64,000 bases of DNA from Tridacna crocea (lineage: Eukaryota; Mollusca; Bivalvia; Cardiida; Cardiidae). The number at the start of each line of letters is the position of its first letter. Position 1 is the stretch's first letter. Below, one piece after another: positions 43,541-56,074 of this stretch. Where the stretch lies: contig OX031071.1 in assembly GCA_943736015.1 (NCBI GenBank), forward strand, positions 37,170,619-37,234,618, in the 5' to 3' direction. A model generated the notes under the pieces. That model saw only the letters and a program-made list of their open reading frames with translations. It did not search any database and was not told the DNA's origin. The position numbers and the translations under genes were made by a program.

Positions 43541-46500
43541 AACAAGAGGGCCATGGTGGCCCCTGGATAGCTCACCTGAGTCAATAAGCAACATTTTACT
43601 CCACGTGCATAATTCAATTGTCTGATCAACTAAGCTTAAAATGTGGCATCAAAAGGGTACTTTATCACCATAGGTGTTCCAATTTAGAACTCATGAAAAA
43701 TTTATCAAGAAAAACATTCTGGACAATTTTCAAATTAATTGAGCAATAAATGTGTCATTTAAAGTGCCCAAAAGGTATTTCTTTAATTTGACCCGGTGAC
43801 CTACAGTATGACACCACGTTAAAAGTGGCCTTTAACACACAATCGCGACGTTTAACGATCCAGAGAAAGAAGCCTTTTGAAAACATTGCGGGAAAGGAGA
43901 AAATGCTGGTTACCAAATTAATATTTTTCAGTCACAGTTATTTTGTTGTCTGCAAATGCTTACAATTTGGACCAGTCTATAACTTTGTCGTTTGGTAAAG
44001 GTATTTCTTTAATTTGACCACGTGATCTAAAATATGGCACTAGGTCACCCATATTTTTAACTTATTTCATATTTCATTAAGACAAATATTTCACTTAATT
44101 CTTAAATCAAATGAACAATAAATATGGCCCCAAGAGTACACAGAGATATTTCTTTAAATTGACCTGCTAACTGTTTAAGATCCCAGTTAACCCAAATTCA
44201 AACTCTTGTGAAATTTTATCAAGACCAATACTCTTACCAATTTTCAATATTAATTGAGCAAACAATGTGGCCTCTAGAGTGCCCACAAGATATTTCTTTC
44301 ATTTTACATAGTAACCTAGTTTATTACCCTAGTTGAGCCCAATCCAAACTCATATCAGATTTCATCCAGACAAACATTCTGAACAAATATATGGTCATTT
44401 GAGCGAAAAATGTGGCATCTAAAGTGCCCACAAGGTATTTATTTAATTTGACATTATGACCTAGTTTATGACCGCAGGTGACCCAATTTTACATTTATTT
44501 TATAAAGACAAACATCCTGACCAATTTTCAAGTCAGTTGGGTAAGAAATGTGGCCACTAAAGTGCGAACGGTATTTCTTTCATTTGACCTAGTGACCTAT
44601 ATTATGAACTCAGGAGACCAAATTTTGAACTCATGTTAGATTACATCAAGACAAATATCTTAAGTCAAAAGAACATATTGTGGCCTCTAGAGTGCTCTAG
44701 ATTTAAATTTCTTCAATTTGTCCTAGTGACCCAGCTTATGGTCCCAGTTGACACAAATTCAGAATCCGGTGAGAGTCTATCAAGACAAATATTGAGACCA
44801 ATTTTCAAGTTAATTGAGCAAAACATATGGCCTCTAGAGTGCACATAAGGTATTTCTTTTACCTAACCTGGTGACCTAGTTTCAGACCCAATTTTGAACT
44901 CACTAAACATGTGCTGATGTGGCCAATCAAATTTAGAAACTTCACAACATACCAAATATCAAAGCTATGCTTTCCAGCTTCAGAAAAAAAATAAAAGTTT
45001 TCCTACTTTGTTTCTTTGTTTGAATTTGTGACCCCCCCCCCCCGAGGCGGGGCCAGTTGTGGCTCAAGGTGCATCAAATGAACAAACGTGGTAGAGGTCC
45101 ACCAGGAGATGCAACATACAAACTATCAAAGGTCTACGCCTTCTAGTTTCAGAAAAAAAAAATTAAAGTTTTCCTTTTTTGTTCCCATATTCAAATTGTG
45201 ATCCCCGGGGCGGGGCCAGTTCAGATCCCAAGGCATCATATGAACAAACTAGGTAGAGGTCCACTGGGAGACATTACATACCAAATAGCACAGCTCTATG
45301 CCTTCTTCTTTCAGAGAAGAATTTTAAAGTTTTCCTTTTAAGTTCCTATGTTTCGAACTTGTGACCTCTGGTGCGGGACCAGTATAGACCTCAGGAGCAT
45401 CATATGAACACTACATACCAAATATCAAAGCTCTATGCCTTCTTGTTCCAGAGAAGAATTTTAAAGTTTTCTTTTTAAGTTCCTATGTTTCGAACTTTTG
45501 ACCTCTGATGCGGGGCCAGTTTTGACCCTGGGAGCATCATATAAACAAACTTGGTAAAGGTGCACTAGGTGATGCAACATATAAAATATCAAAGCTCTGT
45601 GCCGTTTAGTTTCAGAGAAGAAAAAATTCAAAGATTTCCTTCTTTGTTTCTATGTTTTGAACTTGTGACCCCCGGGGCAGGGCCAGTTTTGACCCCTGGG
45701 GCATCATATGAACAAACTGGGTAGAAGTCCACTAGGAGACACTACATACCAAAATTAATATCAAAGCTCTATGCCTTCTTGTTTCAGGGAAGAATTTTAA
45801 AGTTTTCTTTTTAAGTTCCTATGTTTCGAACTTGTGACCTCCGGGGCGGGCCAGTTTTCACCCCAGGGGCATCATATGAGCAATCTCTGTATAGGTCCAC
45901 TAGGAGATGCTTCATACCAAATTTTAAGGCTCTACGCGGTCTAGTTTCAGAGAAGAAGAATTTCAAAGTTCTCCTTCTAAGTTCCTAAGTTTGAACTTGT
46001 GACCGCCCCAGAGTGGAGTGAGTTTTGACCCCAGGGGCATCTTATGAATAAATTTGGGAAAAGTCAAGTAGGAGATGCTACACACTAAATATCAAAGCTC
46101 TACACCATCTAGTTTCACAGAAGAAGAATTTTAAAAGTGTTCCTTTCTTGTTCCCATATTCAAATTTATGACTCCTGCGGTGAGGCCAGTTTAGACCCCA
46201 GGGGCATTGTATGAACGAACTTGGAAGAGGTATACTAGGAGATGTTAAATACCAAGTATGAAAAAATATAAAAGCACTACTCTTTTTAGTTTCAGACAAG
46301 AAGAATTTTGAGGTTTTTCTTTTTTGTTCCAATATTTAGAAATTATGACCCCCGGGGCTGGGCCAGTTCTGACCCCAGGGACATCATATAAACACATTTT
46401 GTAGAGGTCTACTAGGAGGTGCTACATACCAAATATCAAAGCCCTACAACTTCTAGTTTCAAAGAAGAATTTTAAAGTTTTCATTTTTGTTCCTATGTTC

Positions 46501-47029
46501 AAACTTGTGTCTCCCGGGACGGGGCCGGTTTGGATCCCAGGGGCATCGATTGAACAAACTTAGTTGAGGTCCATTAGGAGATGCTACATACAAAATATCA
46601 AAGCTCTAAGCCTTCCAGTTTCAGAGTATTTTTTTTTTTTAGGTTTTCCATCTTTGTTTCTATGTTTCGAACTTGTGACTCCAGGGGCGGGGCCAGTTTT
46701 GACCTCAGGGGCATCATATAAACCGTTTTGGTAGAGGTCCACTAGGATGCTTCATTCCAAATATCAAAGCTCTTCGCCTTCTAGCTTTAGAAAATAAGAT
46801 TTTTAATTTTTTTTTCTTTTGGTTGCCATAGCAACCGGAGTTACGGGTTGAATTAAATCTATTGAACAACTTTGGAAGAGTTTCACCCAAGGAACATCCG
46901 TGCCAAGTGTCATCAAGACTGGTCCAGTAGCTAAGGTGGAGAAGACGTTTAAAGAAATTGTGGGCGGTGTACAACGGACATTGGGCGATCTCAAAAGCTC
47001 ACCTTGAGCAATTCGTGCTCAGGTAATGC
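43541..47029 (+). mobile_element. Large AGGTGAGC-family element with two tandem arrays
   Basis: AACAAGAGGGCCATGGTGGCC at the start, AAAGCTCACCTTGAGC...GTGCTCAGGTAATG at the end. Array 1 (about 43600-44925): about nine units of roughly 140 bp marked by GTGACCTAGTTTATG. Array 2 (about 44990-46790): eleven units of roughly 167 bp marked by GGGGCGGGGCCAG near 45035, 45205, 45370, 45507, 45675, 45843, 46010, 46180, 46355, 46520 and 46687. No coding frame. Ends match the smaller relatives at 14186 and 28139, so the ends are mobile with different fillings. Confidence 0.75.
43832..43998 (+). mobile_element. palTTAA MITE inside a tandem unit, partial
   Basis: ACACAATCGCGACG, ACGATCCAGAG, one palindrome arm GAAAACATTGCGGGAAAGG, then TTTGGACCAGTC and TTTGGTAAAGG. 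Second arm largely lost. Confidence 0.75.
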
Positions 47030-47109
47030 AAAACGATAATGCAAGTGTAATTAGATCAATATCTTACATGGATACTACATAATTGTATTGATTTGTTTTG
47101 TTAAATTAT

Positions 47110-47275
47110 CTCTTTACTAAAAGACAAAATCTTAGCCTTGCTCACACTGAAAACATTTGCAGATGACAAATTAAAAGTTACATGTAGCCTGAATTTTGGA
47201 AATTCGTAAAGTAGAAAACGTTAAGGAAAAAGGAGAAAATGCTGGTAACCAGCATTTTACTCCTTTTTGACGCGC
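47110..47275 (-). mobile_element. palTTAA MITE, partial
   Basis: CTCTTTACTAAAAGAC, CTGAAAACATTTGCAGATGAC, palindrome core AAAATGCTGGTAACCAGC. Right end missing. Confidence 0.7.
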
Positions 47276-47384
47276 TTCTTTATCTTTTTTGCAATTAATT
47301 CCAAAGTTGTCATTAAGACTTTTTTTTAAAAGTTTAATTTCATAGATAGACATTTTTATTGAAAGAAATATATATTAGTAAAGT

Positions 47385-48170
47385 AACAAGAGGGCCACGA
47401 TGGCCCTGTATCGCTCCACTGGCTAATAAGTAATAACAAACAAAACATTACAATTTTTGACCAATTTGTTTCAAATTTGAAGACATACTGAATTTTTTCT
47501 ATAAAATTTGAGAGAGTTATGACCCCCAGGCAAAGCTATTTTTTAACATAAAACTATAGTTACTTGAATCTTGTCGGAGGTCCTCAGGATAAAGGTCCAT
47601 ATCAAATAATACAGGTCTAGAATATGTAGTTATAAACAAGATCTTCAAAGGTTTCTCAATAAAAGGCCCTGCTGGTGGGACAAACTTGACCCCAATACTT
47701 TCATTTAGGCCCTCTTGGTAGAGGCGCACTAGCTAAAGCTACATGCAAAATTTGGTGGTCCTAGGACTTATGTATAGGTACAAGGAGCTCTTTAAATTTT
47801 TCTCAATATAAGCCCATGTTAAACTTGTGACCCCCTGGGGTGGGGCCAAATTTGACCTCACCTGCTAGATAAAGCTACATGCCAGATTTGGTAGCTCTAG
47901 GCCTTATTGCTACGTAATAGAACATTTTTAAAGTTTTTCCTATATAAGCCCATCTAAAAATTGTGACCCCTGGGGCCAGGCACAATTTGAGTTCAGAGCT
48001 ATTACTTTGGGCATTCTTGGTAGATACCGACTTGATAAAGATACATGCCGTTTGGTGGCCCTAAGCCCTATGGCTAGGTACCATAGGGATTTTTCCCTAT
48101 ATAAGCCCATATAAAACTTGTGAGATTCTCAATATTTTTCAGTTTTGTCGCCATGGCAACAAGAGTTTTT
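47385..48170 (+). mobile_element. GGGCC-headed tandem-repeat element
   Basis: AACAAGAGGGCCACGATGG head, then units of about 150 bp with TAAAGCTACATGCC and AACTTGTGACCCC, ending near CGCCATGGCAACAAGAG. The hairpin tail is lacking, so it is 3'-truncated. Confidence 0.6.
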
Positions 48171-48215
48171 AAATTGTTTTTCCTTGACAGACACTATCAC
48201 TATAATTACTTTTAT

Positions 48216-48435
48216 CCCATTACCACACAAATGTTACTTTTGACGACCCTTAAAAAGAAGCATCTTGAAAATTTTGTGAGAAAAGGACAAAATGCTGGTA
48301 ACCAGCATTTTCTCCTTTTTCCACAATGTTTTCTACCCTTCACAAAACAAATTTCAAAGTTACAGAACTTTCATTTTGTCATCTGCAAATACTTTCAATT
48401 TGAACAAGCCTAAAACTTTGTTGTTTGATAATGAG
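48216..48435 (+). mobile_element. palTTAA MITE
   Basis: CCCATTACCACACAAATG at left, TTTGATAATGAG and TTAA (48436-48439) at right. Palindrome largely kept. Confidence 0.88.
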
Positions 48436-48586
48436 TTAAGTCATATCTTCTCTTTCTAGTAACTGTAACTATACGAATTACAGTCTTCTCTTATTTATCT
48501 CTTGTGCTAAACGAAAAAACAAAAATACATAAATGGGTGTGGCTATTATTTATAAATAACACAGGTATATACACATGATTTGTTAA

Positions 48587-48795
48587 CCATTTTTCCCACA
48601 TGACAAAACTTTAGACCCAGACAAGTTGAAAACATTTGCAGATGAAAATTTCTGTGGCTAAAATGAAGGACATTTTCTTTGCTTGAGAAGGAAAGATTGT
48701 GGACAAAAGGAGAAAATACTGTTATCAGCATGTTCTCTTCTTCTCACAATGTTCTCGAAAGGTGTGTTGAAACTCGGAATAGTGTGGCACAGAGG
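48587..48795 (-). mobile_element. palTTAA MITE sharing a TTAA with the next element
   Basis: TTAA at 48583-48586 and 48796-48799. Ends CCATTTTTCCCACATG and GTGTGGCACAGAGG. The palindrome is decayed. Confidence 0.8.
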
Positions 48796-48799
48796 TTAA

Positions 48800-49339
48800 A
48801 GGTGGGTACTTAGAATTTTCACATCACACCAAATCAAAAAATATATATATCACTAAAATTTATATGAAAAAACAATACAAATCATCAATAATTAAGAATC
48901 ATAAAATTACCAAAAAAAATTTTTTTTGATGGTATTCCCTTAAAAGGCTACATAGCCTCTTTAGCTATTTTTAGATTTCGCACCAAAAAAAGAAAAATGC
49001 ATTGTGGGAATGTTAAGTGACTAGCACGTGACTAATGACGCTTAAATTCCATTACATAACAAACATGTAATCATTTTTCATAATATCTTCTTCGGATGCT
49101 ATGTTTGAAGCTTCATCTGTGTATTTGCAGTATGTAAATAAGCGAGTTGTCCATGTAAAAACAGAAATTGTTTCCTGTCGATGTTGACCTTGGTCGTAGT
49201 AAATCTCTAATTTCTCGTGTTGTCGGATGTTTTTCGACTACTAGGGTAATATGAATGACGATTATAAGGCTTTGGGAGCTTAAACATGATATTTTTATAT
49301 TTTTGTAAACTTTTCGTCCCTAATTCTGAAGGGCTACCT
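48800..49339 (-). mobile_element. AGG-TTAA MITE, complete
   Basis: Starts AGGTGGGTACTTAG directly after TTAA 48796-48799 and ends GGGCTACCT before TTAA 49340-49343. 540 bp, reverse orientation relative to 20939-21476. Confidence 0.9.
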
Positions 49340-49343
49340 TTAA

Positions 49344-49803
49344 GCCCTTTTTTTTCTTTTACAATCCTTATCTAACTCATCTGAAACATTTTTTCAATTT
49401 TTTTTTTAAATTTAGATTAAATCAACGAATAAATGAAATCCAACACAAAGATGTATCAGTAACTATTGTCCTGGAAAACATTTAAGGAAAAGTAGGCATC
49501 ACTCATAATGAGCAACCGCTCCATTACCCACAACACATTCTTCTCTGCGATTAAATATGACTATCATTTCTGTACATCTTTTCCGTCAGTGCTTTTAAAA
49601 ATCAACAGATTAAATTGTAATACAGCAGCACAATACACAGAAACTTTTCAAAAATAGTCTACAACTTTTACAAATTTAACAAGTTTACAAATTTAAAATA
49701 AACTAGAGCTATCACTCAATGTGATCATACCCCCACCAGCTCCTTGCCACCAAACAGGTCTTTGTCACAGAATGCAGAATGGTTGAGTACAAAAGTAAGA
49801 GTT
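49344..49803. other. No recognised gene
   Basis: AT-rich, with T tracts at 49350-49410. No repeat or frame recognised. Confidence 0.4.
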
Positions 49804-51046
49804 GAACAAGAGCGGCAAATTGTCGCATGATACGCCCGTCTTACCCCAAGTTGTTAAGCTGGGGCATGCACCGGACAAAATTCAAGTATGAAACACGACA
49901 AAGGGCAATAACTCAAAAATAAGCGAGCAAGAGTTATGATTCCTGTGCTCTGCACTCCCCCTTGATGAGATCTATCCATCCATGAAATTTCATAACCCTA
50001 GCTAGTATAGTTTTGGAGATACGCTCCGGACAAAATTCAAGTATGAAAAAAACAACAAAGGGCAATAACTCAAAAATTACGGGAGCAGAAGTTATGATTT
50101 CTATGCACTGCACTCCCCCTTGATGAGATCTATCCACTCATGAAATTTCATAACCCTAGCAAGTATAGTTTTGGAGATATTCACCGGACCAAATTCAAGT
50201 ATTAAAAACGACAAAGGGCAATAACTCAAAAATTAAGCAAGCAAGAGTTATGATTCCTCTGCACTGCACTCCCCCTTGGTGAGATCTATCCATCCATGAA
50301 ATTTCATAACCCTAGCTAGTATAATTTTGGAGATACGCTCCGGACAAAATTCAAGTATGAAAAACAACAAAGGGCAATAAGTCAAAAATTAAGCGAGCAA
50401 GAGTTATAATTCCTGTGCACTGCACTCGCCCTTGGTGAGATCTATCCACCCATGAAATTTCATAACCCTAGCTAGTATAGTTTTGGAGATATGCTCCGGA
50501 CAAAATTCAAGTATAGAAAACAACAAAGGGCAATAATTCAAAAATTAAGCGAGCAAGAGTCGTGATTCCTGTCCATTGCACTCCCACTCGATGACATCTA
50601 TACACCCATGAAATTTCATAACCCTAGCTAGTATAATTTTGGAGATATGCTCCGGACAAAATTCAAGTATGAAAAAGAGATTTGTCCAGAATCATCAAAG
50701 GGCCATAACTCCATGAAACCTAAATAAACCATAACCAAAATACGATATGCACATCTCTGCTTGATACTGAGTCTATTTGTGTAGTTTGAACCAAATCTGT
50801 CCAATAGTTGATGAGAAAAAGAGCGGACAAGAAATTTCATGAAAGGGCCTAACTCAGTGAAAAATCAATGAACCATAACCAACATTTCATATGCACATCT
50901 CTGCTTAATACTGAGTTTACCTGTGAAGTTTGAATAAAATTCGTCCAGTAGTTTATTAGAAATAGAGCGGACGAAAAGCTACAGACCGACGGACGGACCG
51001 ACCGACAAGCTGACTCCTACAGAGTTTTGGGGGGTATGATTATTGT
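49804..51046 (+). mobile_element. Tandem-repeat element, 156-bp units
   Basis: Head GAACAAGAGCGGCAAATTG...TACGCCCG, then about six units of 155-158 bp (TTCAAGTATGAAA near 49881, 50036, 50194, 50350, 50506, 50662), two diverged units, and a tail with GACGGACGGACC and GGGGGGTATGATT. Very even unit length. No coding frame. Confidence 0.75.
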
Positions 51047-51516
51047 AACTCTTATCAAGTAGAGACCATTCAAAAAATGTTTGCAGTGGTGAAATCTCTC
51101 AAATTCAATATTTTGCGTTGTTAAGTAACTAGCAGTGCTAGAGACCAGTTTTGGACACTTTAGCTGACTGTGTAGGTCAAGATCAGACTGCATAGAATAT
51201 GCATTCTAATGCAGAATAATATGACTCTGATTTCATGATTTTGGCATAATTGATATCAAGGTCTTGTTTCTTGATTGCTTGATAACTGTTTACAAATATG
51301 TATCAGATTTTTCCATATATTTGGAAATGGTCAAGTGTACTACATAACATAATCACTTTGTACATATCTGGCATATTCTAGTCCCAAATCTGCATTCATT
51401 TTCATTTCAGAGTTGTATTAACTGATTTTATTCTGAATGTTTGACGAACATTGTTTATTACCTCATAATCATTAGGTTCAGGTTCAGTGTGTTGAAAAAT
51501 GGCAATAGTGTTGAAA
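51047..51516. other. No recognised gene
   Basis: Only a GATCAGACTGCATAG hairpin-repeat fragment at about 51180-51215. Confidence 0.4.
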
Positions 51517-52752
51517 ACAAGAGGACCGTGATAGCCCTGTATCGCTCCACTGGTTAATAAGTAAAAACACTACTAGCCAAACATTACAATACTTGGTAAA
51601 TTGGTTTCAAACTGAAAGACATAAAGAGTTTGTTTTTTTCTATAAAACCCCTTGAGAAAGTTATGAACCCAGGGCAACGCTTTCTTTTACCACAAATCTA
51701 TAATAACTTGAATCCTGGTGGACGTCCACAAGATAAAATCCTAGCCCAAACAATACACGTCTGGAATATGTGGTTATAAACTTAAAGATTTTTAAATCTT
51801 CCTCAAAAAAAGGCCCTATAAAATATAAGGGTCCTGATCAGGGCTAATTTTGGTAGTCATAGGCCTTATGGCTAGCGAGGTGAAGATTTATAACGTTTTC
51901 ACAATGAATGCCATTGTAAAACTTGAGAACCCGGTGTATGAACAAACTTGACCCCATGGCCATAATCTGAGTCCTCCTGGTAGATGTCCACTAGACAAAG
52001 CTACAGGCAAAATTTGGTAGCCCTAGGCTTCATGCAAATAAAATTGGATTTTTGAAGTGTTTCCTGCACAAACCCATGTAAAACTTGTGACCTCTGGGAT
52101 TGGGCCAAATTAGACCCAAGGGCTATAAATTGGGCCCCTTTGGTAGACATCCACTACATAAAGCTACATGCCAAGTTGATGGTTAGATACGAGAACCCAT
52201 ATAAAACTTCTGATCCCCCAGGGCGGGGCTAAATTTGACCCCAGGGCTATAATTTGGGCAGTCTTTTTTAGATAAAGCTACAAGTCAAATTTGGTAACCC
52301 AGCACCTTATGGCTAGATACCAGAAGGATTTTAAAGTTTTTTCTGTATAAGCCCCCAGGGTGTCCCTGGGACTGGGTTAGTTTTGACCCCAGGGCCAATA
52401 ATTGAATGAACTTGGAAGAGGTCTACCAGATAAAGCTACATGCCAAATTTAGTTGCTCAAAGCCTTATGGTTTCAAACCTGAAGAGCTCCAAAGATTTTC
52501 AATATTTTTTCAGCTGTGTTGCCATGACAGCCACAGGTTTTGAAGGAATCACATTCAAGAAATTCTGAAGACAACTATGCCAGGATCATTTCTATAAAGT
52601 TTCATCAAAATTCACACCAGATAATGAGTTCATAACGAATAATATCTCCTCAAATCCACGCTTCTTATAAACTCCCAGGAAGTGTGGACGTAGCTCTGGC
52701 AATGCAAATGCATTAGCTGATCTATGTCCACACTTACTGCAAAGGTGAGCTG
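51517..52752 (+). mobile_element. GGGCC-headed tandem-repeat element, diverged
   Basis: Head AACAAGAGGACCGTGATAG and TGTATCGCTCCACTGG as at 47385. Units of about 150 bp with AAAGCTACATGCCAA and TTTGACCCCAGGGC. The likely 3' end is AAAGGTGAGC near 52750. Confidence 0.6.
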
Positions 52753-53194
52753 TTGTCGTGGGTGACATGTTAAAAGTTGACAAAGTACACAGATTTTTTT
52801 TAACAAATAAATAATCAAAGACAGTGCATAAATAAAGTGCATTCTGATCTAGAATAGAGTTAAAAATAAACAAAGATAATAAAAGAAAAAGCACAATTAA
52901 TGATAATGGTGATTACAATAATAACGTTTGGTGATGAACAAATTCAACATATACTATTTACAGCTATTCAAAATTTACATACTACACTGCATACAACAAC
53001 AAACTTATACAATACACAATTCATGAGATCCGTATAACAGATACTGTAGTTAATTTTCCATTGGGTACTGTGATACCTTAAGGCTGATCAGGGACTTTCA
53101 TGCGCTGCACGCTTTTGTTCTGGTTGCGTCAGTCAATGAAGACATTCAATTCGTTTGTAAAAGAACAACCTGTAAAACATGTAAAGAACACCTA
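52753..53194. other. No recognised gene
   Basis: Nothing I can support. Confidence 0.4.
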
Positions 53195-53650
53195 ACATGA
53201 CCCATTTTCCAGCTAATCCTAGATATCATCAAGACATTCTGACCCTCTTTAATTCTTTACCAAAGGATAAAATTTTAGACTAGTCCAAATTAGAAGCAGT
53301 TACAGACGACTCAATAATTGCTAAAATGCCAGTGACCAGCATTTTTTTCTTTTTTCCACAATGTTTTTATAAGGTTTTTTCTCAGGGTCATTAAAAGTTG
53401 GAATTGTGTGGTAAAGGGTTAAAAGTTTTGGACTGAAAATGTGGCTTCTAGAGCATACACAAGGTTCTTTCAAGATTTTGACATAGTGCCCTAGTTTTTC
53501 ACCAAACATAACCCATTTTCAAATTCGTCCAAGATATAATCAAGACTCACAAAGTTTCATAGGTATAGAAAGAAGATGTGGTCTCTAGAACTTACACAAA
53601 GTAAAAGTTGATGACGAAACACGCATGTCGCATGACACACGCCGAAAACC
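53195..53650 (+). repeat. Tandem-repeat element remnant, related to 59855-60330
   Basis: TGACCCATTTTC, GATATCATCAAGAC, TTGGACTGAAAATGTGG and a tail ACGCATGTCGCATGAC. Split by the MITE at 53253. The related units at 59940-60140 show the unsplit text (GACCATCTTTCAAAAG). Confidence 0.65.
53253..53418 (-). mobile_element. palTTAA MITE, shortened
   Basis: TTAA at 53249-53252 and 53419-53422. Ends TTCTTTACCAAAGG and GTGTGGTAAAGGG. One palindrome arm is mostly missing. Confidence 0.88.
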
Positions 53651-53750
53651 CAACACTACACAATCACAAAGTACAAAAAACTAGAGGTGCTTGAGTGCCT
53701 GTATCGCTCCAAAGTCCTGATTTTTCTGTAAAGGTGAAGAGAAGTTTTAA

Positions 53751-53969
53751 CAATTACCAATCATTCCAGCATTTTAGGTCACTAAAGAAAAAAAGCTATG
53801 AAAAACATTGTGAGAAAAGAAGAAAATAATAGTAACCTACATTTTCTTAGTTTTACACAATAATATCTACCCTTTTTGATAAAAGTTTTACTAATTTGAA
53901 GATTTATTATGTTCTCTGCAACATCTTTCAATTATGACCAGTTATAAAAATTCTGTCTTCTGGTTATAG
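53751..53969 (+). mobile_element. palTTAA MITE, diverged
   Basis: TTAA at 53747-53750 and 53970-53973. CAATTACCAATCATTCC at left, TTCTGGTTATAG at right. Arms AAAAGAAGAAAAT and ATTTTCTTAGTTTT. Confidence 0.8.
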
Positions 53970-53973
53970 TTAA

Positions 53974-54163
53974 AGAGGGTCTTGTTACAAACCATTTTGG
54001 CTGGGGAAACATCAAAATACAGAAAAAAATATGCATTGTGGCAATTGTTTTATTGAAGTTGCAGGAACAGTTTGATTAGATAACAAAATGTCTTATCACA
54101 ATAGTAAAGCCCTGTCCCTCTTTGTACTAGGTCACCAGTAGGTCAACAAACCTTTACCAGAAC
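53974..54163. other. No recognised gene
   Basis: Nothing I can support. Confidence 0.4.
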
Positions 54164-55294
54164 TAACAAGAGCTTCGCAGAGCGGCGCATATACGCCCGA
54201 AGGGGCTTGTCAGTAAAATGAGTTGCATTGATGGATGGGCCATGAATGAAGAGTAGTTATGATATGTGAAAAATATTAAAGGGCAATAACTTAAAAAAAA
54301 ATGAGGGTGGCATAGTTACAAATTTTGTGAATTGCTCTTATCCACAAGGTGTTCTATCTGTCTTTGAAGGTCCCAGATCATATCTTTTATATTTTAGAAA
54401 TTATGGCCTAGACGAAAATTCAAAGTTAAAATGGCAATAACTCAGAAGGAAGGATGGCAGAGTTATGGTTCTTGTGCAATGCACTTCTTCATAATGTGTT
54501 CTATTAGTCTTTGAAGTTTCAAGATGATGGATTTTGAAGTTTGGAAGTTATGGTCTTTACAAAAATTCAAACTGAAAATTAACTAAGGGCAATAACTCAA
54601 AAAATAAAAGTGGCAGAGTTATGGTTCATGTGCAATGCACTTCTCCATAATAAGTTCTGTCAGTGTATGAAGTTCCAAGTTAATAGCTTTTATAGTTTAG
54701 AAGTTATGGCCTGGACAAAAATTCAAACTGAAAATTAACAAAGGGCAGTAACTCAAAGAAAATAACGGTGGCAGAGTTATGGTTCATGTGCACTGCACTT
54801 TTCCATAATGTGTTCTATCAGTGTATGTAGTTTCAAGTTGATACCTTTTACAGTTTGGAAGTTATGGCCTGAACAAAAATTCAGTGAAAATTAACAAAGG
54901 GCAGTAACTCAAAAAATATAAGTGGCAGAGTTATGGTTCATGTGCACTGCACTTCTCCATTATGTGTTGTATCAGTGAATGCAGTTTCAAGTGAAACCTT
55001 TCATAGTATGAAAGTTATAGCCTGAACAAAAATTCAAAGTGAAAAGTTGGTTATTCAAGAAATCAGGGGCAGATAATTTTAGAACGCAAACAGCGATCCA
55101 AATTCTAAGACCCAGGTGCACAACTAGGCATCATGGAGATTCATTGTGATAAGTTTCAAATAATTCCAATGGAAACTGTAGGAGGAGTTGCACACACAAG
55201 AAATTGCTAATGGTCGGACGGACGGACTGACTGACGGACGACGGAAACCAAGCCGTGACATAAGCTCTGCTGGCTGAAAGCCAGTAGAGCTAAA
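54164..55294 (+). mobile_element. Tandem-repeat element with terminal hairpin
   Basis: Head AACAAGAGCTTCGCAGAGC and TACGCCCGAAGG, about five units of 150-160 bp (GGCAGAGTTATGGTTC near 54450, 54612, 54772, 54924), tail with CGGACGGACGGAC and the hairpin GCTCTGCTGGC...GCCAGTAGAGC followed by TAAAA. A partial reverse copy is at 19195-19700. No frame. Confidence 0.72.
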
Positions 55295-55595
55295 AATGTT
55301 GGTTACCATAATTTTCTCTTTTTCCCTCAATGGTTTCTATTTTCTTTAACAGCATCATAATAACTAGGGAATGCCTGGTAAGGATATACAGTAAATTGTC
55401 TTAGAATGAATAATTAAGTACAATTAAATAAATTTCTGCTTTCACTACATTGTTTTCAAAAGTAATCTGTTGTGGAACAAACAGAGGCCTTCAATGTGTT
55501 AGATTTGGTTAAACAAATGACGGGTAATACAAAAACAGACAATTGAAAGCCGTCTCTTTCAATTCTATTAAAATTCCAAATTGTGAAGCAAAGGG
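55295..55595. mobile_element. palTTAA MITE fragments
   Basis: 55295-55345 (AATGTTGGTTACCATAATTTT) and 55445-55595 (TTGTTTTCAAAAG, ending GTGAAGCAAAGGG at the TTAA 55596-55599) are pieces of copies. Confidence 0.55.
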
Positions 55596-55599
55596 TTAA

Positions 55600-55826
55600 C
55601 CCTTTACAACACAACAACATTTTAGACCTTTCCAAATTGAAAGCATTTGCACACAACACATTCATAGTGGCCCAAATGACACACATGTTCATTAATCGGT
55701 CAGAAAACTTTGTGGGAAAAGGAAAGGAAAAAAAGCTTGTTACCAGCATTTTCTCCTTTTTTCCACAATGTTTTCAAAAGACTTATTTCTCAGGGTCGTT
55801 AAAATTCAGGAATGTGTAGTAAAGGG
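55600..55826 (-). mobile_element. palTTAA MITE, complete
   Basis: TTAA at 55596-55599 (shared with the fragment to the left) and 55827-55830. Ends CCCTTTACAACAC and GTGTAGTAAAGGG. Confidence 0.9.
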
Positions 55827-55879
55827 TTAAATATCATTCCTGCTACTACTACAGTAAAAAATTGATGATGAAAATAGAC

Positions 55880-55960
55880 ATATCCATACAACATGTCAAC
55901 AGTATATATGTTGTTTTCTACTGTAGTTGATTATTAAAAGACAAAACATTTCTATTTTAT
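55880..55960. repeat. Short copy of the TRIM-like gene 3' region
   Basis: GTTGTTTTCTACTGTAGTTG followed by AAAGACAAAACATTT matches 56462-56495, the end of the intact TRIM-like frame and its 3' flank. A local duplication of the gene end. Confidence 0.6.
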
Positions 55961-56074
55961 ACAACTATTTATATCTAGAATCAAACTTTCTGTGCAGGCT
56001 GATCTTGATCTACACAATGTACAGTAATACATAAACGTTGCTGGGAAATGAGGACACTCCTGTGAAAAAAATAA

